From the NCBI RefSeq assembly GCF_002213425.1, contig NZ_NJGV01000024.1:1-64000 (forward strand): 64,000 nt of DNA, read 5' to 3'. The stretch comes from Herbaspirillum aquaticum (GTDB lineage: Bacteria > Pseudomonadota > Gammaproteobacteria > Burkholderiales > Burkholderiaceae_D). The notes beneath the pieces were generated by a model, which worked only from the letters and a program-made list of their open reading frames with translations, did not search any database and was not told the DNA's origin. This document shows positions 24,038 to 32,997 of this stretch, piece after piece. The translations under genes and the position numbers were made by a program. Numbering within the stretch: the stretch's first letter is position 1; each line of letters opens with the position of its first letter.

Positions 24038-24970
24038 TCAGTTCAGCGGTAATTTTTCGGCGGTATTGCGGCCCGGCAGCGTGGCCAGGAGCATCCCGGC
24101 CAGGGCCACGGCGAAGGCGCCGGCCTGCAGGGCCGAGAGGCTCTCACCCAGCGCCAGCACCCCGACCACGGCGGCCGAGACCGGCAGCATCACGGTAAAG
24201 ACGCCTGCACGTGCAGCCGGGACCACCTTCAATCCCGTCATCCACAGCCACACGGTCCAGACGCTGGCGGCCAGGGCATAGAACACCAGCAGCAGCCAGA
24301 TGTTGACCGGCACGGTGGAGAAATTGAATTGCAGTGCGGTGTACAAGCCCATGGGGGTCATCAGCAGCAGGCCCCACAGGTTGATGACGGCGCTGATGCG
24401 CTTGGGCGTGAGGACCGTGGTCAGCTTCTTGCCGATGACGGCATAGGCGGCCTCGCACAACACGGCGCAGAACACCAGCACGTTGCCCAGCCAAGCGGTC
24501 TGTGAGCCGGTGGCGGCGGCCGCGCCATGGCTGTCCTTGGCCAGCGACAGCAAGCCGATGCCGATGGCGCCGCAGGCCACCGCGCCCCAGACGCGCAGGC
24601 TGATTTTTTCCTTGAGGAAGACCCAGCTCATCACCGCCACCACCGCCGGAATGGAGGACATGATCACGCCCGCCGAGACCGCATTGGTCATGGATACGCC
24701 GGTAATCATGCAGAGCGTGAAGAGGAAATTGCCGAGGAAGGATTCGAGGAAGACCAGCCAGCGCGACTGCGTGGAGAGCGGCTTTTCATCGGCCGGTTTC
24801 TTCAGCCAGCGCAGCATGGCGACCGCGCCGATGCCGAAGCGCAGCCAGGCCAGCAGGAATACCGGCAGCAGCGCCGCCAGCGGCTTGGTCAGCGCGACGT
24901 AGGCGCCGACCAGGGACATGCTCAGGATCAGGCAGCCATAGCCCATCGGGCGGCTGGGGGTGTAGCTCAT
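24038..24970 (-). CDS. EamA/DMT-family permease
   Basis: A 310-residue inner-membrane protein with ten predicted helices in two EamA repeats (LILSMSLVGAYVALTKPL at the start of the first; GNVLVFCAVLCEAAYAVIGKKL at the start of the second). Members export amino acids or other metabolites. Substrate unknown. The start at 24970 suits the topology; an ATG at 25039 with AGGTAAA upstream would add 23 residues and cannot be excluded. Confidence 0.82.
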   Translation of the reverse strand: MSYTPSRPMGYGCLILSMSLVGAYVALTKPLAALLPVFLLAWLRFGIGAVAMLRWLKKPADEKPLSTQSRWLVFLESFLGNFLFTLCMITGVSMTNAVSAGVIMSSIPAVVAVMSWVFLKEKISLRVWGAVACGAIGIGLLSLAKDSHGAAAATGSQTAWLGNVLVFCAVLCEAAYAVIGKKLTTVLTPKRISAVINLWGLLLMTPMGLYTALQFNFSTVPVNIWLLLVFYALAASVWTVWLWMTGLKVVPAARAGVFTVMLPVSAAVVGVLALGESLSALQAGAFAVALAGMLLATLPGRNTAEKLPLN

Positions 24971-25108
24971 GTTCGGTTCGGATATCGTGTCGAGGCCGGC
25001 GGCATGGACGACGCTGGCTCCGGTGAATGGAGCCAGCATTTTACCTGCTCGAACGAAGTGAACCGGATGAGGGCGTGCAGCCCTGTGGAAAAGACAAATG
25101 CGGCGAGG

Positions 25109-25258
25109 TCACTGCCAGAAAGTCTCGATGAGCTTTTTGACACCGCTCAACAGCAGAAGCAGCAATACGAACCCAATAGTGCCAAGCTCAGCCACCAGCG
25201 CACCGGCATGCATTTCGCCGTTTTTAAGATCCTGCCAGAGCTTGCGGAAAAATGACAT
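25109..25258 (-). CDS. Small single-span membrane peptide, 49 residues
   Basis: A short frame starting MSFFRKLWQDLKNG, with an amphipathic basic N-terminus, one hydrophobic segment (IGFVLLLLLLSG) and a short basic tail ending ETFWQ. GAGAGGG lies about nine bases before the ATG. It sits between the metQ-like and EamA genes, on the same strand. Codon use looks coding, but no family is recognised. It may be a small regulatory or transporter-associated peptide. Confidence 0.45.
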   Translation of the reverse strand: MSFFRKLWQDLKNGEMHAGALVAELGTIGFVLLLLLLSGVKKLIETFWQ

Positions 25259-25408
25259 GAGCGAATTCCCTCTCGTGAACGTTGAACCGGCCGCATGCGG
25301 ACATGCGCCGGGACTTCACTATAAGGGCCGCGCTCTCGACGTTGACGCGCTTCAAAAACTTTTGCCGCGCCATCAAAACAAATCAACGTCCGGCAATAAC
25401 GATCGCAC

Positions 25409-26230
25409 TCACCAAGCCGCCAAAATCCCCCCCTTGAACTCCGTCTCGATATACCGCTTCACCTCCGGTGACTGATACGCCTGCACCAGCCTGCCCAGCC
25501 AAGGCTGCGCGCGGTCCTTGTCGCGCACGGCGATCAGGCAGGCATAGGGGCTGTCGCCGCTTTCCACGAGCAGGCTGTCGCGCGCGGGATTGAAGCCGGC
25601 CTTGGATGCATAGTCGGCATTGATGGCCGAGGCATCCAGGTCATCGAGCGTGCGCGGCAATTGCGCGGCGTCGATTTCGACGAACTTCCACTTCTTCGGA
25701 TTCTCGGTGATGTCGATGGGCGTGGCATTGGTGCCGGTCAGCGGATCGATGCCCTCGCGCAGCTTGATGATGCCCTGCTTCTGCAACAGCAGCAGCACGC
25801 GGCTCTCGTTGGCCGGATCATTGGGAATGCCGATCCTGGCCCCCACCGGCACATCGTCCAGCTTGCGATACTTGCGCGAATAGATCGCCATGGGCCCGAT
25901 CATGGTCTTGCCTTCGGCATAGAGCTTGTAGCCGCGCGCCTTGATCTGCGCATTGAGGAAGGGACGATGCTGGTAGCTGTTGGCATCGAGCTCGCCTGCG
26001 TCCAGCGCCGCATTGGGCTGGATGTAGTCGTTGAATTCGATGATCTTGACCTTGTAGCCAGGATTGTCACGCTCGAAGACGCGGCGTGCCTGCTCGAAGA
26101 TCTGCGCATGCGGACCACTGGTCACGCCCACGCGGATCACCTGGTCGGTGGCGGCCTGGACCGTGATGGTGGCGCTGGCCAGCACGCCCATGGCAAGGCC
26201 AGAAAGCCAGTTGGTGACGAACGATTTCAT
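25409..26230 (-). CDS. MetQ/NlpA-family substrate-binding protein
   Basis: A 273-residue periplasmic binding protein. It has a signal peptide ending near VQA-AT with no lipobox Cys, so it is probably soluble. The core is typical MetQ: RVGVTSGPHAQIFEQ, NAALDAGELDANSYQHRPFL and IGIPNDPANESRVLLLLQ. The family binds methionine or other sulfur compounds for MetNI transporters. It follows a set of organosulfur monooxygenase genes on the same strand, so a sulfur-source ligand is likely. No metN or metI gene is present. Confidence 0.85.
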   Translation of the reverse strand: MKSFVTNWLSGLAMGVLASATITVQAATDQVIRVGVTSGPHAQIFEQARRVFERDNPGYKVKIIEFNDYIQPNAALDAGELDANSYQHRPFLNAQIKARGYKLYAEGKTMIGPMAIYSRKYRKLDDVPVGARIGIPNDPANESRVLLLLQKQGIIKLREGIDPLTGTNATPIDITENPKKWKFVEIDAAQLPRTLDDLDASAINADYASKAGFNPARDSLLVESGDSPYACLIAVRDKDRAQPWLGRLVQAYQSPEVKRYIETEFKGGILAAW

Positions 26231-26351
26231 TGTTTTCCCCGGTTGAAAAAAGGCCAATGTAGCGAGCCCTCAACCGGTGCGGAAGGAATCATTTCCGCTT
26301 TGCTTATGTGCTGCGCGCATGTGTCTGCGCGCAGCCACCAGGCGATTTTCT

Positions 26352-27731
26352 TCAGGCGTGCTCGACCGCCGCTCCCACCCGGAAACCCGCACCTACGTGC
26401 TCTTGCGGCAAGGTAGCACCGCGCTGGAAAAGTTTTTCACGCAAGGTCCCCTGGGCATAGTCGCGCTTGTAGGAACCGCGTTCCTGCAGCACCGGGATGA
26501 CCAGGTTGACGAAGTCTTCGAAACTCTCCGGCGTGACCGTACGGGTCAGGTTGTAGCCGTCAATGCCGGTGTCGGCCACCCAGCTTTCCAGTTCATCGGC
26601 GATGCGATCGGGCGCGCCCACGATGCTGGAGTAGCGGCCACCCAGTTCGAGCTGTTGCAGCAGCTTGCGCTTGGTCCAGTTCAGCTCCGGTTGCGTGACC
26701 ACCTTGGTCAGCGATTCGATGGCATTGGTCTTGGCCGCGCGGATCGGTTCATCCAGCTCATACTTAGAAAAATCGATGCCGGTGCCCGCCGAGAAATGCG
26801 CGAGCCCCGCTTCGGGACTGGCATAGCTGGCATATTCGCGGAAGCGCTCCTGGGCCTCTTGGTCGGTGCGGCCGGTTACCACCGTCAGGCCCATGAAGAT
26901 CTTGATGGCATCCGGATCGCGTCCCTCGCGTACCGCTCCGTCACGAATGCTCTGCACCAGCTTGCGGGTGGCATCCTTGCTCTGGCTGGAGATGAACACG
27001 CATTCCGCATGGCGTGCACCGAAGGCCTGTCCGCGTCCGGACGAACCGGCCTGGTACAGCACCGGCGTGCGCTGGCGCGAGGGCTCGCTCAGGTGGATGC
27101 CTTCAACATGGTAGTAGTCGCCGTGATGCGCAATCTTGTGCACCTTGGCCGGGTCGGCATAGACGCGGCGCGCGCGGTCGCGTACCACGGCACCGTCTTC
27201 CCAGCTGCCTTCCCAGAGCTTGTAAACCACTTCCATGAATTCATCGGCGCGGTCATAGCGCTGGTCGTGTTCCAGCTGTTCGTGCAGGCCCATGGCGCGC
27301 GCGGCGCTGTCGAGATAACCGGTGACGATATTCCAGCCCACACGGCCACGGCTCAAGTGATCCAGCGTCGACATGCGGCGTGCAAACAGGAATGGCGCCT
27401 CATAGGTGAGGTTGGCGGTGACGCCAAAGCCCAGGTGTTCGGTCACTGCCGCCATGGCCGAGACCAGCATCAGCGGGTCGTTCACGGGCAGCTGTATGGT
27501 CTCGCGCAGGGTGAGGTCGGTGTTGCCCTGGTAGACGTCATAGACGCCGACGATATCGGCCAGGAACAGGCCGTCGAACTTGCCGCGTTCCAGCAGGCGC
27601 GCGAGGTCGGTCCAGTAGGTGATGTCGGTGTAGTCCTGCGAGCGGTCGCGCGGGTGCGTCCACAGGCCGTGGTTGATGTGGCTGACGCAATTCATGTTGA
27701 ATGCGTTGAGACGGATTTCCTTCTTGGCCAT
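26352..27731 (-). CDS. FMN-dependent monooxygenase, NtaA/SnaA/DszA family
   Basis: A 459-residue luciferase-like enzyme that uses reduced FMN and O2. The signature LSRGRVGWNIVTGY with the following LGLHEQLEHDQRYDRADEF-like block is characteristic of nitrilotriacetate, dibenzothiophene sulfone and related monooxygenases. GAGGAG precedes the start. It is 9 bases downstream of the SfnB-like gene, in a leftward operon with two SfnB paralogs and MetQ. The context points to cleavage of C-S bonds in organosulfur compounds as a sulfur source. An FMN reductase must come from elsewhere. Confidence 0.87.
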   Translation of the reverse strand: MAKKEIRLNAFNMNCVSHINHGLWTHPRDRSQDYTDITYWTDLARLLERGKFDGLFLADIVGVYDVYQGNTDLTLRETIQLPVNDPLMLVSAMAAVTEHLGFGVTANLTYEAPFLFARRMSTLDHLSRGRVGWNIVTGYLDSAARAMGLHEQLEHDQRYDRADEFMEVVYKLWEGSWEDGAVVRDRARRVYADPAKVHKIAHHGDYYHVEGIHLSEPSRQRTPVLYQAGSSGRGQAFGARHAECVFISSQSKDATRKLVQSIRDGAVREGRDPDAIKIFMGLTVVTGRTDQEAQERFREYASYASPEAGLAHFSAGTGIDFSKYELDEPIRAAKTNAIESLTKVVTQPELNWTKRKLLQQLELGGRYSSIVGAPDRIADELESWVADTGIDGYNLTRTVTPESFEDFVNLVIPVLQERGSYKRDYAQGTLREKLFQRGATLPQEHVGAGFRVGAAVEHA

Positions 27732-27740
27732 GCGGGCTCC

Positions 27741-29003
27741 TCAGATCGCGCCGTGGCGCGGCGGCTTCTTGCCATTCAGGACGTAATTGCCGATGGCGTG
27801 ATATTTCCAGCGCACCGGGTCATGCAGCGTATGGGTGCGGGCATTGCGCCAGTGGCGGTCGAGATTGTGTTCGGACAGGGTCGATTGCGAACCGGCCAGC
27901 TCAAACAGTTTGCTGCCGGCCGCCAGCGAGACTTCGGTGGTCAGCACGCGTGCCTCGGCGACCGCAATGGACGCCTCTGCGATGCTGTCTTCAGTGGGCT
28001 CGGCGGCCGCTGCATCGACCTTGCGGCCGGCGCGGCGCACCAGCGCTTCGGCGGCGTGCAACTGGATGGTCAGGTCACCCACTTCGCGAATGGTGAGCGG
28101 ATCGTCTCCCGCGCGTTCCACACCGCTGTCGACCCAAGGGCGCGAACGGGTGCGCACGAATTGCAGCAGGTCCGCATAGGCCACGCGCGCGATGCCCAGA
28201 TCGATGGCCGCGTGCTGGATCTGCGCCATCGGGCCGATCTGCGTGGGGCGCGAGAAGGCAGTGGCAAACCCGATCACGGCATCGGCCGGCACACGGACGT
28301 TTTCAAACACGGCACTGCCGCTGCCGGTGGTGCGCTGGCCGAAGCCGGACCAGTCATCGATGATGGTCAGGCCCGGTGCATGGCGCGGCACGATGGCCAG
28401 TTGCTGCACACCCTCCTCATCGATCACCGAGGTCGGCACCCAGTCGGCATAGAGCGCACCGGTGGCGTAGAACTTGCGGCCGTTGATGCGGTAGCCGGGG
28501 CCATGCTCGTTGCGGGTCAGCCGGGTCTTGCGGTCATGCGAAGTCTTGGTGCCGAGTTCGGCCAGGGCATTGCCGAAGCGGTCGCCCTGCAGCACGCGGT
28601 CGAAGAAGAAACGCTTCTGCGATTCGCTCCCGTTGACTCGGATCAGTTCCACCGCATAGAAATGGTTTTGCGGAATCTGTCCGATGGAACCATCCGCTGC
28701 CGAGATGGTGGCGATGACTTCGGCGAGCGTCCCGTAGCTGACGCCCGCGCCGCCGTATTCCTTGGGTACGGTGATGCCCCACAGGCCTGAACGCACGTAG
28801 CGTTCCAGCTCATCCCAGGGCAGCTTGCGCTCGCGGTCGCGCAGGGCGGCTTCGCGACTGAAGTCTTCGGCCAGTTTGCGTGCGGCGGCAATGGCCTCGG
28901 CATCGTCGCGGATGCGCGCCACCAGGCGCGGCGGCGTGCTCGACGGCGGCGGCAGGGAATCGAGCGTGGTGTGGGTGGCCTGGGCGGTAGCGGTCTGGGT
29001 CAT
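27741..29003 (-). CDS. SfnB-family sulfur-acquisition flavoprotein, copy 1
   Basis: A 420-residue acyl-CoA-dehydrogenase-fold flavoprotein of the SfnB/DszC type. Visible features are YGGAGVSYGTLAEV, QIPQNHFYAVEL, the WSGFGQRTTGSGS loop and the conserved C-terminal NLDRHWRNARTHTLHDP. These enzymes oxygenate sulfur compounds with reduced flavin, or support sulfone use. It is about 45% alike by eye to the next upstream gene and probably arose by duplication. Start at 29003 has a weak ribosome site. Confidence 0.85.
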   Translation of the reverse strand: MTQTATAQATHTTLDSLPPPSSTPPRLVARIRDDAEAIAAARKLAEDFSREAALRDRERKLPWDELERYVRSGLWGITVPKEYGGAGVSYGTLAEVIATISAADGSIGQIPQNHFYAVELIRVNGSESQKRFFFDRVLQGDRFGNALAELGTKTSHDRKTRLTRNEHGPGYRINGRKFYATGALYADWVPTSVIDEEGVQQLAIVPRHAPGLTIIDDWSGFGQRTTGSGSAVFENVRVPADAVIGFATAFSRPTQIGPMAQIQHAAIDLGIARVAYADLLQFVRTRSRPWVDSGVERAGDDPLTIREVGDLTIQLHAAEALVRRAGRKVDAAAAEPTEDSIAEASIAVAEARVLTTEVSLAAGSKLFELAGSQSTLSEHNLDRHWRNARTHTLHDPVRWKYHAIGNYVLNGKKPPRHGAI

Positions 29004-29043
29004 GAGGGTTCGCGTTCGAATGAGGGAAGGCAGGGTCAGGGCA

Positions 29044-30279
29044 TCAGATCCAGGAGTGGCGCGGCGGTGGCGTGCCGTTCAGGGCGTAATTGCCGACCGC
29101 AAAATATTTCCAGCGCACCGGATCATGCAGCGTGTGCACGCGCGCATTGCGCCAGTGGCGGTCGAGGTTGTGGCTGGCCAGCGTCGCGGCCGAACCCGAC
29201 AGTTCGAACAGTTTTTCCGAGGCCAGCAAGGCCACTTCCGTGGATAGCACCTTGGCCTCGGCCACGGCCACCGAGGCTTGTGCCATCTGCTCGAAGCTGA
29301 TCTTGGCGGGCAGGCTGTCGAGCACGGCGGCCGCATCCTCCAGCAGCGCTTCGGCCGCATGCAGCCGCAGGCTCAGGTTGCCGATGTCGCGCAGGATGTA
29401 GGGATCGTCGCTGGCGCGCTCCAGGCCGCTATCCACATAGGGACGCGAACGGGTGGTGACGAAGGCGATGGTGTCCTGCACGGCCGCGTGGGCGATGCCG
29501 GCATCGATGGCGGCCTGGATCAGCTGCGAGACCGGGCCGATGTTGTTGGGCTGCTGCAGCGCGTCCTTCAAGGGCAGCACCTGCGCAGCCGGCACGCGCA
29601 CGTTGTCGAACACCACCGTGCCGCTGGCCGTGGTGCGCTGGCCGAAGCTGGACCAGTCATCGATCACTCGCAAACCCGGCGCATCGTGGCGGCTGTAGAC
29701 CACCAGCGGCTGGCCCTCGTCATCGATGGCGCGGCTGGGGATCCAGTGCGCATAGAGCGCGCCGGTGGAATAGAAACGCGTGCCATTGAGCAGGTAGCTA
29801 CCATCACCTGCTGCGGTGTCGAGGGTGGCGCGGGTACGCACGTCGAGCACGTTCTTGCCGTTGCGCTCGGGCCCGGCATTGCCCAGGCGTGCGCCTTCGA
29901 GCACCTCGTTGAAGAAGAAGCGCTGCTGGTCTTCACTGGCGAGGTTGGCGATCAGGTTGAGATTGCCGAAATGATTTTGCGGAATCTGGCCGATGGAAGG
30001 ATCGGCGGCAGAGATCAGCCGAAACACCTCGGCCACCGTCTGCCAGGACGCGCCGATACCGCCATGGGAGCGCGGTACGGTAATGGCCCACAGGCCGCTG
30101 TGCGAAAAGCGTTCGATCTGGTCGAACGGCAGGATGCGTGCACGGTCGCGCTCGGCGGCGCTCCGGGCAAACTCGGCGGCCAGCTCGGCGGCAACCTGCA
30201 GTGCCTGCGCTTGACTGGTAATGCGCTGGGCCTGGCGCAGGCCGGGACGGCGGACGGTTTCTAGGATGTGCGCGGACAT
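29044..30279 (-). CDS. SfnB-family sulfur-acquisition flavoprotein, copy 2
   Basis: A 411-residue paralog of the downstream gene, with HGGIGASWQTVAEV, QIPQNHFGNLNL, WSSFGQRTTASGT and NLDRHWRNARVHTLHDP. It is first in the leftward sulfur operon, with AGGAG before the start. The tandem pair may act on different sulfones or sulfides, or as two parts of one pathway with the luciferase-like monooxygenase. The upstream region shares a TGCTTATG/GCGGAAAT combination with the region before the MetQ-like gene. Confidence 0.85.
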   Translation of the reverse strand: MSAHILETVRRPGLRQAQRITSQAQALQVAAELAAEFARSAAERDRARILPFDQIERFSHSGLWAITVPRSHGGIGASWQTVAEVFRLISAADPSIGQIPQNHFGNLNLIANLASEDQQRFFFNEVLEGARLGNAGPERNGKNVLDVRTRATLDTAAGDGSYLLNGTRFYSTGALYAHWIPSRAIDDEGQPLVVYSRHDAPGLRVIDDWSSFGQRTTASGTVVFDNVRVPAAQVLPLKDALQQPNNIGPVSQLIQAAIDAGIAHAAVQDTIAFVTTRSRPYVDSGLERASDDPYILRDIGNLSLRLHAAEALLEDAAAVLDSLPAKISFEQMAQASVAVAEAKVLSTEVALLASEKLFELSGSAATLASHNLDRHWRNARVHTLHDPVRWKYFAVGNYALNGTPPPRHSWI

Positions 30280-30545
30280 GAACCACTCCTGAGGGATAGT
30301 GCGGGCAGCGCCGAAGGGCGCGCGCGAGGGGTCTCATTAGAGCAAAGCGGGGAGCGAATCCGAACGAAGCATTGCGCATGTGCTTGCTTGTTTTTCGCAT
30401 GCTGCAGCGTGCGCAGATGCTTATGCGGAAATTGCATGGAGGCTCGGCAAGCCCGGCCATACTGTGTTTTCAACCAGTACCGGAGGCCGAAATGGAGTAG
30501 AATGCGCCGACGTTTTACCTTACGTCTTTATCAAGAAATACCGCC

Positions 30546-30752
30546 ATGCTCACCCTCACCGAACTCGAAGATGCAATCAACTACTGGCGCCACCAGCGCC
30601 CGGCCAGCGGAGAGGAGTGCGCACTGTCACCCGAAGTCAATGCCCTGGCGGGCCTGTACGCGATGATGATTTTCCATCGCCGCCATGAAGTGGACCTGGA
30701 GCAGATCGATGCCCAGGCGCGCCAGCTGATCGAGGCCTGGCTGGCCAGCTGA
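30546..30752 (+). CDS. DUF3717 protein
   Basis: A 68-residue cytoplasmic protein matching the DUF3717 family of Burkholderiales: LTELEDAINYWR at the start, then ECALSPEVNALAGLYAMMI. Function unknown. The ribosome site is weak. It lies alone between the divergent sulfur operon and the patatin gene. Confidence 0.72.
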   Translation: MLTLTELEDAINYWRHQRPASGEECALSPEVNALAGLYAMMIFHRRHEVDLEQIDAQARQLIEAWLAS

Positions 30753-30885
30753 TCGCTGGCGTTGCGGGCGCGCCTGCGCCCTTTTCGGTCACTTCCCCGT
30801 AAGCGCGTTATCCTAGACTCCTGCTGTTGTTGCAGAACCTTCACGTTGTTGCCGGATCCATCCGGTATCCCTGAAAGGAAGAACG

Positions 30886-32094
30886 ATGCGCAAGGACCAG
30901 GATCAGTCGCCGCCCTCCCCCCGCCGCAAATCCGCCACCGCCGCCGTGGCCGCCAAGCCGCGCGTGGCGCTGGTGCTGCAGGGAGGCGGTGCGCTGGGCG
31001 CCTACCAGGCCGGGGTCTACCAGGCCCTGCACGAGAACGACCTGACCCCCGACTGGGTGGTCGGCACCTCCATCGGTGCCATCAATGCCGCCTTGATTGC
31101 GGGCAACCCGCGCGAGACCCGCATCGACCGCCTGCGTGAATTCTGGGAGACCGTGGCGCATCCGGACGCGTTCGACCTGCGCCAGGTCCCGGACGCCTTG
31201 CGCCCCTGGGCCACCCGCCTGACCACGCTCGATACGTTTCTGCGCGGCACCGCCGGCTTCTTCCGTCCGCGTCCGCTGAACCCCTTTGCGCTGGGACTGC
31301 CGGTGCCGCCCGATGAGGCCAGTTTCTACAGCACCGCCGAGCTGGGCGAGACGCTGTCGCGTCTGGTCGATTTCGAATACCTCAACGGTCCCTCCGGCAT
31401 CCGCATGACGGTCTCGGCGGTCAAGGTCACCTGTGGCACCCTGGTCAATTTCGATTCGCGCCAGCGGCCGCTGGGGCCGCAACACGTCATGGCCAGCGGT
31501 GCCCTGCCCCCGGGCTTTGCGCCGGTGCGCATCGACGGGGAGCTGTACTGGGATGGCGGGCTGTATTCCAATACGCCGCTGGAAGCCGTGTTGAACGACG
31601 AGCCGCGCACCAACCTGCTCTGCATGATGGTCGACCTGTGGCATGCCGACGGACCGGAGCCGCGCACCCTGGAAGAGGTGCAGACGCGCGAGAAGGATGT
31701 CACCTTCGCCTCCCGTTCGCAGCGCCACATCGATGCCTACCTGCAGCAATACAAGCTGCGCCGCGCGGCCCACGCGCTCTACAAGCGCCTGCCCCCGAGC
31801 ATGCTGACCCAGCAGGATCGCCAGATGATGGAGGAGCTCGGTGCCGACAGCACCATCCACATCGTGCGCCTGGCCTATGCCGGGCGCGACTGGAACATGG
31901 CCTCCAAGGACGTCAACTTCGCCAGGGGCTCGGTGATGTGGCGCTGGGAACAGGGTTACCAGGATGGCCTGCGTGCCATCGCGCTGGGCAAGGGCTGTCC
32001 GTTTTCCGAGAGCGAGACCGGCATCGTGGTCCATGACCTTCCCAGCGGCGACACCCACGACCGTCCGGAGAAAACGACCGAACGTTCGGCTTGA
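30886..32094 (+). CDS. Patatin-like phospholipase / PHB-linked hydrolase with DUF3734 tail
   Basis: A 402-residue serine acyl hydrolase. The oxyanion loop GGGALGAYQAGVYQ, nucleophile motif GTSIG and catalytic Asp in DGGLYSN form a complete Ser-Asp dyad. The C-terminal third resembles the DUF3734 extension common on betaproteobacterial patatins near PHB genes. Substrates may be phospholipids or storage-lipid surfaces. AGGAAG precedes the start by six bases. It lies 237 bases upstream of the phasin gene. Confidence 0.87.
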   Translation: MRKDQDQSPPSPRRKSATAAVAAKPRVALVLQGGGALGAYQAGVYQALHENDLTPDWVVGTSIGAINAALIAGNPRETRIDRLREFWETVAHPDAFDLRQVPDALRPWATRLTTLDTFLRGTAGFFRPRPLNPFALGLPVPPDEASFYSTAELGETLSRLVDFEYLNGPSGIRMTVSAVKVTCGTLVNFDSRQRPLGPQHVMASGALPPGFAPVRIDGELYWDGGLYSNTPLEAVLNDEPRTNLLCMMVDLWHADGPEPRTLEEVQTREKDVTFASRSQRHIDAYLQQYKLRRAAHALYKRLPPSMLTQQDRQMMEELGADSTIHIVRLAYAGRDWNMASKDVNFARGSVMWRWEQGYQDGLRAIALGKGCPFSESETGIVVHDLPSGDTHDRPEKTTERSA

Positions 32095-32331
32095 TCACCC
32101 GCAAAGCCGCTGCTGGTGCGGCGTAGCAAAATGTCCACGCGGCGGATTATTTTTTGTGCGCCGCACAAATAACACTTGATTTCACCAAAGAAGTGCATAG
32201 AATAAGAATTGTTGCGGCGCACAAATCATGATTGTTGATTGATTCTGGTCGAAAGCCGCGCTCGAACGCCGATTGTTTTGATCGTCACGCTCGTCGGCAA
32301 GCTCATTTGTCATATCACCTAGGAGATGCAC
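32095..32331 (+). promoter_or_regulatory. Phasin promoter with two PhbF/PhaR-like operators
   Basis: Site 1, TTTGTGC-GCC-GCACAAA, is a perfect palindrome (32153-32169). Site 2, TTGTTGC-GGC-GCACAAA (32209-32225), contains TGTTGCGGCGCAC, one mismatch from the TG[N]TGC[N]3GCAA site reported for Herbaspirillum PhbF. Between them TTGATT (32176-32181) and TAGAAT (32198-32203) with a 16-base spacer form a promoter. The arrangement suits repression of phasin until the repressor is titrated by PHB. Confidence 0.6.
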
Positions 32332-32901
32332 ATGTTTTCGTACCAAGATCAGTTTTCCGCCGCCACCAAGGCCAACCTGCAAGCCCACCTGGACCTCATC
32401 AACAACCTGACCGCCAAGGCTTTCGAAGGCGTGGAAAAGATCGTTGAGCTGAACCTGTCGGCCACCAAGGCCACCCTGGAAGAAGCCACCGCTGCGGCCA
32501 AGCAGCTGGCCGCCGCCAAGGACCCGCAGGAACTGCTGTCGCTGGCCGCCGCCCAAGCCCAGCCGGGCGCTGAAAAGGCCACCGCCTACAGCCGCCACCT
32601 GGCCGGCATCGTGTCCTCGACCCAGGCTGAATTCACCAAGGCTGCCGAAGCCCAGATCTCCGAAACCAGCCGCAAGCTGTCGGCCCTGATCGACGAGATC
32701 AGCAAGAACGCGCCCCCGGGTTCGGAGCAAGCCGTCTCGATCCTGAAGGCCACCCTGACCAACGCCAACGCTGCCTACGAGCAACTGTCCAAGAACTCCA
32801 AGCAAGCGGTCGAAACGCTGGAAGCCAACCTGGCCAACGCGACCAAACAGTTCACCGCTGCTGCTGAAAAGACCGTCGCTTCGGCCCGCGCCAAGAAGTA
32901 A
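32332..32901 (+). CDS. phaP: Phasin family protein (PHB granule-associated)
   Basis: A 189-residue all-helical, Ala/Lys/Glu-rich protein of the phasin family (opening FSYQDQFSAATKANLQAHL). Phasins coat polyhydroxybutyrate granules and control their size and number. The start at 32332 is chosen over 32326 because AGGAG (32321-32325) abuts the earlier ATG. Operators resembling PhbF/PhaR sites flank the promoter. A strong terminator follows 24 bases after the stop. Codon use is highly biased, which fits high expression. Confidence 0.92.
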   Translation: MFSYQDQFSAATKANLQAHLDLINNLTAKAFEGVEKIVELNLSATKATLEEATAAAKQLAAAKDPQELLSLAAAQAQPGAEKATAYSRHLAGIVSSTQAEFTKAAEAQISETSRKLSALIDEISKNAPPGSEQAVSILKATLTNANAAYEQLSKNSKQAVETLEANLANATKQFTAAAEKTVASARAKK

Positions 32902-32924
32902 TCTTCACTTCAGGCCGTAAAAAC

Positions 32925-32958
32925 AAAACGCCGCCCCGGGTCACCGGAGCGGCGTTTT
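32925..32958. terminator. Bidirectional intrinsic terminator
   Basis: Ten-bp stem AAAACGCCGC (32925-32934) with GCGGCGTTTT (32949-32958), continuing TTTG. It ends the phasin transcript and can serve the convergent FAD-protein gene. Confidence 0.85.
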
Positions 32959-32997
32959 GCTTTGGGTGGCCAGACAGGCAAGCTGTCTGACCAGGCC

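Noticed and set aside
26277..28790. Long open frame on the plus strand (over 800 codons)
   Set aside because: It runs antisense to two well-recognised sulfur enzymes and has no recognisable domain.
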